Part shown: positions 61,599-64,000 of the stretch, one piece after another | How the letters are laid out: every line of letters starts with the position of its first letter | How positions within the stretch are numbered: position 1 is the stretch's first letter | From: Liolophura sinensis | Taxonomy: Eukaryota > Mollusca > Polyplacophora > Chitonida > Chitonidae | Direction of reading: 5' to 3' | Assembly (NCBI RefSeq): GCF_032854445.1 | Contig: NW_027018140.1 | Span: 1 to 64,000 of the forward strand | DNA length: 64,000 nucleotides | Made by a program: the position numbers and the translations under genes | The notes under the pieces: generated by a model | The model's database searches: none | What the model was told of the DNA's origin: nothing | What the model saw: the letters and a program-made list of their open reading frames with translations, nothing else

Positions 61599-63793
61599 AT
61601 GATCATTTATGTCATAATCACGTGCCCAGCAACGGCTCTTACTCCATGGAAACCAGGGAAATTTGCAATTTTTCAACAGCTGCCGATGCCTGGCTCAATT
61701 CCGCATCTTTTGGCACCTTACTGAAGTGGGTCAGTGTTCAGTTGTACTTTTTACAGCAGACTGTATCAAGTACCTTGTGTTTCTCACATACAAATGGTGT
61801 GGTTTTTCTACACGTAGATAAAGACATTGAGATTGTCTTGCACTTAGAAGTAAGACAAATGCTGGGTGAGTTAAATGGGATGAGCCCAAAGATTTCAGGT
61901 CTTCTGGGCTACCGAAGGGCACATAACTTATAGTCAAAAGTTGAATATAGTAATGACCAGTCGCGATTGTACAGAGTACAGTGTAGCCGATTTCAATTAA
62001 CAAAAAGACAAGGCAAAAATTCAAAAGTGCGAAAACTGTTCCAGTGCTGCTGGTAAGAGGCTAATCCGACGTATTTTGTGACGAGAAATCGAATGGTGCA
62101 AACCGCGTTGCTCTCCGACCAATACGTTTGGCTGTAGCGACAATTGAATGACCATTTATGTCATAATCACGTGCCCAGCAACGACTCTTACTCCATGGAA
62201 ACCAGGGAAATTTGCAATTTTTCAACAGCTGCCGATGCCTGTCTCAATTCCGCATCTTTTGGCACCTTACTGAAGTGGGTCAGTGTTCAGTTGTACTTTT
62301 TACAGCAGACTGTATCAAGTACCTTGTGTTTATCACGTACAAATGGTGTGGTTTTTCTACACGTAGATAAAGACATTGAGATTGTCTTGCACTTAGAAGT
62401 AAGGCAATTGCTGGGTGAGTTAAATGGGCTTAGCCGAAATATTTTGACGTCTTCTGGGCTACCGAAGGGCACATAACTTATAGTCAAAAGTTGAATATAG
62501 TAATGACCAGTCGCGATTGTATAGAGTACAGTGTAGCCGATTTCAATTAACAAAAATACCAGGCAAAAATGCAAAAGTGGAAAAACTGTTCCAGTGCTGC
62601 TGGTAAGAGGCTAATCCGACGTATTTTGTGACGAGAAATCGAATGGTGCAAACCGCGTTGCTCTCCGACCAATACTTTTGGCTGTAGCGACAATTCAATA
62701 ATCATTGATGTCATAATCACGTGCCCAGCAACGGCTCTTACTCCATGGAAACCAGGGATATTTGCTATTTTTTAACAGCTGCCGATGCCTGGCCCAATTC
62801 CTCATCTTTTGGCACCTTATAATTGTGGGTCAGTGTTTAGTTGTACTTTTTACAGCAGACTGTATCAAGTACCTTGTGTTTTTCACGTACAAATGGTGTG
62901 GTTTTTCTACACGTAGATAAAGACATTGAGATTGTCTTGGACTTAGAAGTAAGACAATTGCTGGGTGAGTTAAATGGGCTGAGCCCAAAGATTTCAGGTC
63001 TTCTGGGCTACCGAAGGGCACATAACATAGTCAAAAGTTGAATATAGTAATGACCAGTCGCGATTGTACAGAGTACACTCTAGCCGATTTCAATTAACAA
63101 AAAGACCAGGCAAAAACGCAAAATTGGAAAAATTGTTCCAGTGCTGCTGGTAAGAGGCTAATCCGACGTATTTTGTGACGAGAAATCGAATGGTGCAAAC
63201 TGCGTTGCTCTCTGACCAATACTTTTGCCTGTAGCGACAATTGAATGATCATTTATGTCATAATTACGTGCACAGCAACGGCTCTTACTCCATGGAAACC
63301 AGGGAAATTGGCAATTTTTCAACCGCTGCCGATACCTGGCCCAATTCCGCATCTTTTGGCACCTTATTCATGTGGGTCTGTGGTCAGTTGTACTTTTTAC
63401 AGCAGACTGTATCAAGTACCTTGTGTTTTTTATGTACAAATGGTCTGGTCTTTCTACACATAGATAAAGACATTGAGATTGTCTTGGACTAAGAAGTAAG
63501 ACAATTGCTGGGTGAGTTAAATGGGCTTAGCCCAAAGATTTTAGGTCTTCTGGGCTACCGAAGGGCACATAACTTATAGTCAAAAGTTGAATATAGTAAT
63601 GACCAGTCGCGATTGTACAGAGTACAGTGTAGCCGATTTCAATTAACAAAAAGACCTGGTAAAAATGCAAAAGTGGATAAATTGTTCCAGTGCTGCTGGT
63701 AAGAGGCTAATCCGACGTATTTTGTGACGACAAATCGAATGGTGCAAACTGCGTTGCTCTCCGACCAATACTTTTGCCTGTAGCGACAATTGA
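61599..63793 (+). repeat. 4-monomer module, copy 2 (o-D-C/M-T)
   Basis: Partner of 56,115-58,308 at ten monomers distance. Its third monomer (62698) starts as a C monomer and becomes an M monomer (see hybrid entry). Private changes in the first monomer include CTCACATACAAATGG near 61,787 and GGGATGAGCCC near 61,878. The tail of the final T monomer has CCTGGTAAAAATGC and GTGGATAAATTG, which copy 1 lacks. Confidence 0.84.
62698..63244 (+). repeat. Hybrid monomer C/M
   Basis: The head is the C subtype with ATAATCATTGATG, as at 51175 and 53372. From GATATTTGCTATTTTTTAAC (about 62,757) it matches the M monomer at 61052, including CCTCATC, TTATAATTG and CATAACATAGTC. The switch lies between about 62,706 and 62,766. 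Confidence 0.82.
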
Positions 63794-64000
63794 ATGATCA
63801 TTTATGTCATAATCACGTGCCCAGCAACGGCTCTTACTCCATGGAAACCAGGGAAATTTGCAATTTTTCAACAGCTGCCGATGCCTGGCTCAATTCCGCA
63901 TCTTTTGGCACCTTACTGAAGTGGGTCAGTGTTCAGTTGTACTTTTTACAGCAGACTGTATCAAGTACCTTGTGTTTCTCACGTACAAATGGTGTTGTTT

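Larger units (their letters stand above)
103..63794 (+). repeat. Monomer register: 117 phase points with type codes
   Basis: Phase point is the A of ATG/ATA in AATGATCATT or its variant; letters are types defined in the exemplar entries, o is unclassified. 103T 649o 1197G 1739T 2289o 2838C 3386T 3935G 4484C 5032o 5581T 6128G 6679C 7228o 7777T 8326G 8875o 9424o 9974V 10523o 11072H 11621D 12171o 12720H 13269D 13819C 14368o 14917C 15466N 16016V 16565D 17115o 17664H 18213D 18764C 19313o 19862C 20412T 20961N 21510N 22061V 22611C 23160K 23714D 24262K 24810T 25359D 25910o 26459D 27009D 27559C 28108K 28657T 29206N 29755V 30305D 30855C 31404K 31953T 32502N 33051V 33600C 34149K 34698T 35247D 35797K 36346D 36897D 37447o 37996o 38545o 39095D 39645D 40195C 40744C 41293o 41842o 42391T 42941o 43490S 44037o 44586o 45135o 45684o 46234S 46781o 47330o 47879o 48429T 48978o 49527o 50076o 50625D 51175C 51724o 52273o 52822D 53372C 53924o 54471S 55017o 55566T 56115o 56663D 57213M 57760T 58309T 58858o 59407S 59954o 60503o 61052M 61599o 62148D 62698C 63245T 63794o. 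Confidence 0.93.
1..64000 (+). repeat. Satellite array, 549-bp monomer, about 116.6 head-to-tail copies
   Basis: Every stretch of the window aligns to one monomer of about 549 bp repeated head to tail in a single orientation. Diagnostic words such as CAGCAGACTGTATCAAG, GGGCACATAACTTATAG and GTAGCCGATTTCAATTAAC recur once per 549 bp from the first line to the last. No interval over 300 bases lacks the repeat, and no gene, RNA gene, mobile element or unique sequence interrupts it. Copies differ by scattered substitutions and a few 1-2 bp indels, most of them shared by sets of monomers and therefore inherited through duplication. The long monomer, the higher-order structure and the lack of genes fit a eukaryotic satellite in heterochromatin. 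The strand given is the one supplied and carries no functional meaning. I do not recognise the family; whether it is centromeric, pericentric, subtelomeric or on a sex or B chromosome cannot be told from sequence alone. Confidence 0.98.

Noticed and set aside
1-64000. CRISPR array or bacterial repeat-protein gene
   Set aside because: The 549-bp repeat has no short-repeat/spacer alternation. There is no single long open frame through successive repeats, since 549 or 550 bp copies with stops break it, and there are no flanking cas-like genes.
1-64000. rDNA intergenic spacer, 5S, snRNA, spliced-leader or histone tandem genes
   Set aside because: No conserved rRNA, U2/U6, 5S, spliced-leader or histone sequence is present in the monomer on either strand.
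1-64000. Transposon or Helitron insertions, or telomere repeats, inside the array
   Set aside because: Every monomer is continuous. No insertion longer than about 5 bp, no target-site duplication, no terminal repeat and no telomere-like run was found.

Overview
The whole 64,000-base window is one uninterrupted tandem array of a satellite DNA with a monomer of about 549 bp, all copies in the same orientation. I placed a phase point (the ATG or ATA inside the motif AATGATCATT or its variants) in every monomer and found 117 points from 103 to 63,794. Their mean spacing is 549.05 bp, so the window holds about 116.6 monomers. I see no protein-coding gene, tRNA, rRNA, transposon insertion, inversion or unique spacer anywhere. 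The window starts and ends inside monomers, so the array continues on both sides. A single-monomer hand count gives about 42% G+C and about 18 CpG. All of this points to a eukaryotic heterochromatic or centromere-type array. The undepleted CpG is more like an invertebrate than a vertebrate or plant satellite, but that is an inference. I do not recognise the monomer and cannot name the organism.

The monomers are not uniform. Variable blocks give recognisable sequence types (called T, N, V, D, C, K, H, G, S and M below), and the order of types shows local higher-order repeats (HORs). From 3.4 to 10 kb there is a 4-monomer HOR (period about 2,196). From 10.5 to 13.8 kb a 3-monomer unit is doubled (period 1,648). 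A block of about 3.85 kb at 11.6-15.4 kb recurs almost unchanged at 16.5-20.4 kb (offset 4,944). From 20.4 to 23.7 kb there is a T-N-N-V-C-K run. From 27.0 to 35.2 kb a 6-monomer HOR D-C-K-T-N-V (period 3,296) occurs twice, plus a partial third copy that has lost its D monomer. Monomers at 25.7-27.7 kb reappear at 38.4-40.3 kb (offset 12,636). From 41 to 49.6 kb there is a duplication with an 11-monomer offset (6,037) and a dimer repeat (about 1,098). From 49.5 to 53.9 kb there is a 4-monomer repeat (2,197). From 53.9 to 64 kb, 3-monomer and 4-monomer modules recur with offsets of 4,936 and 5,485.

Several monomers are hybrids: the front matches one type and the back another, with the switch narrowed to tens of bases (30,012-30,042; 46,922-46,979; 51,718-51,785; 62,706-62,766). 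They sit exactly where HOR blocks begin or end, as expected for unequal exchange or gene conversion. Three intervals (about 1-5.2, 20.98-24.8 and 53.2-54.55 kb) carry many single-base indels, largely in homopolymers. These look like local assembly or polishing error rather than biology.

The many open reading frames of 60-144 codons on both strands are repeats of the same monomer read in different frames and are not annotated as genes. The most notable sequence features inside the monomer are a 33-bp cluster of four overlapping or adjacent dyads and a nearly invariant 20-mer. Both are candidates for protein binding or non-B DNA structure.
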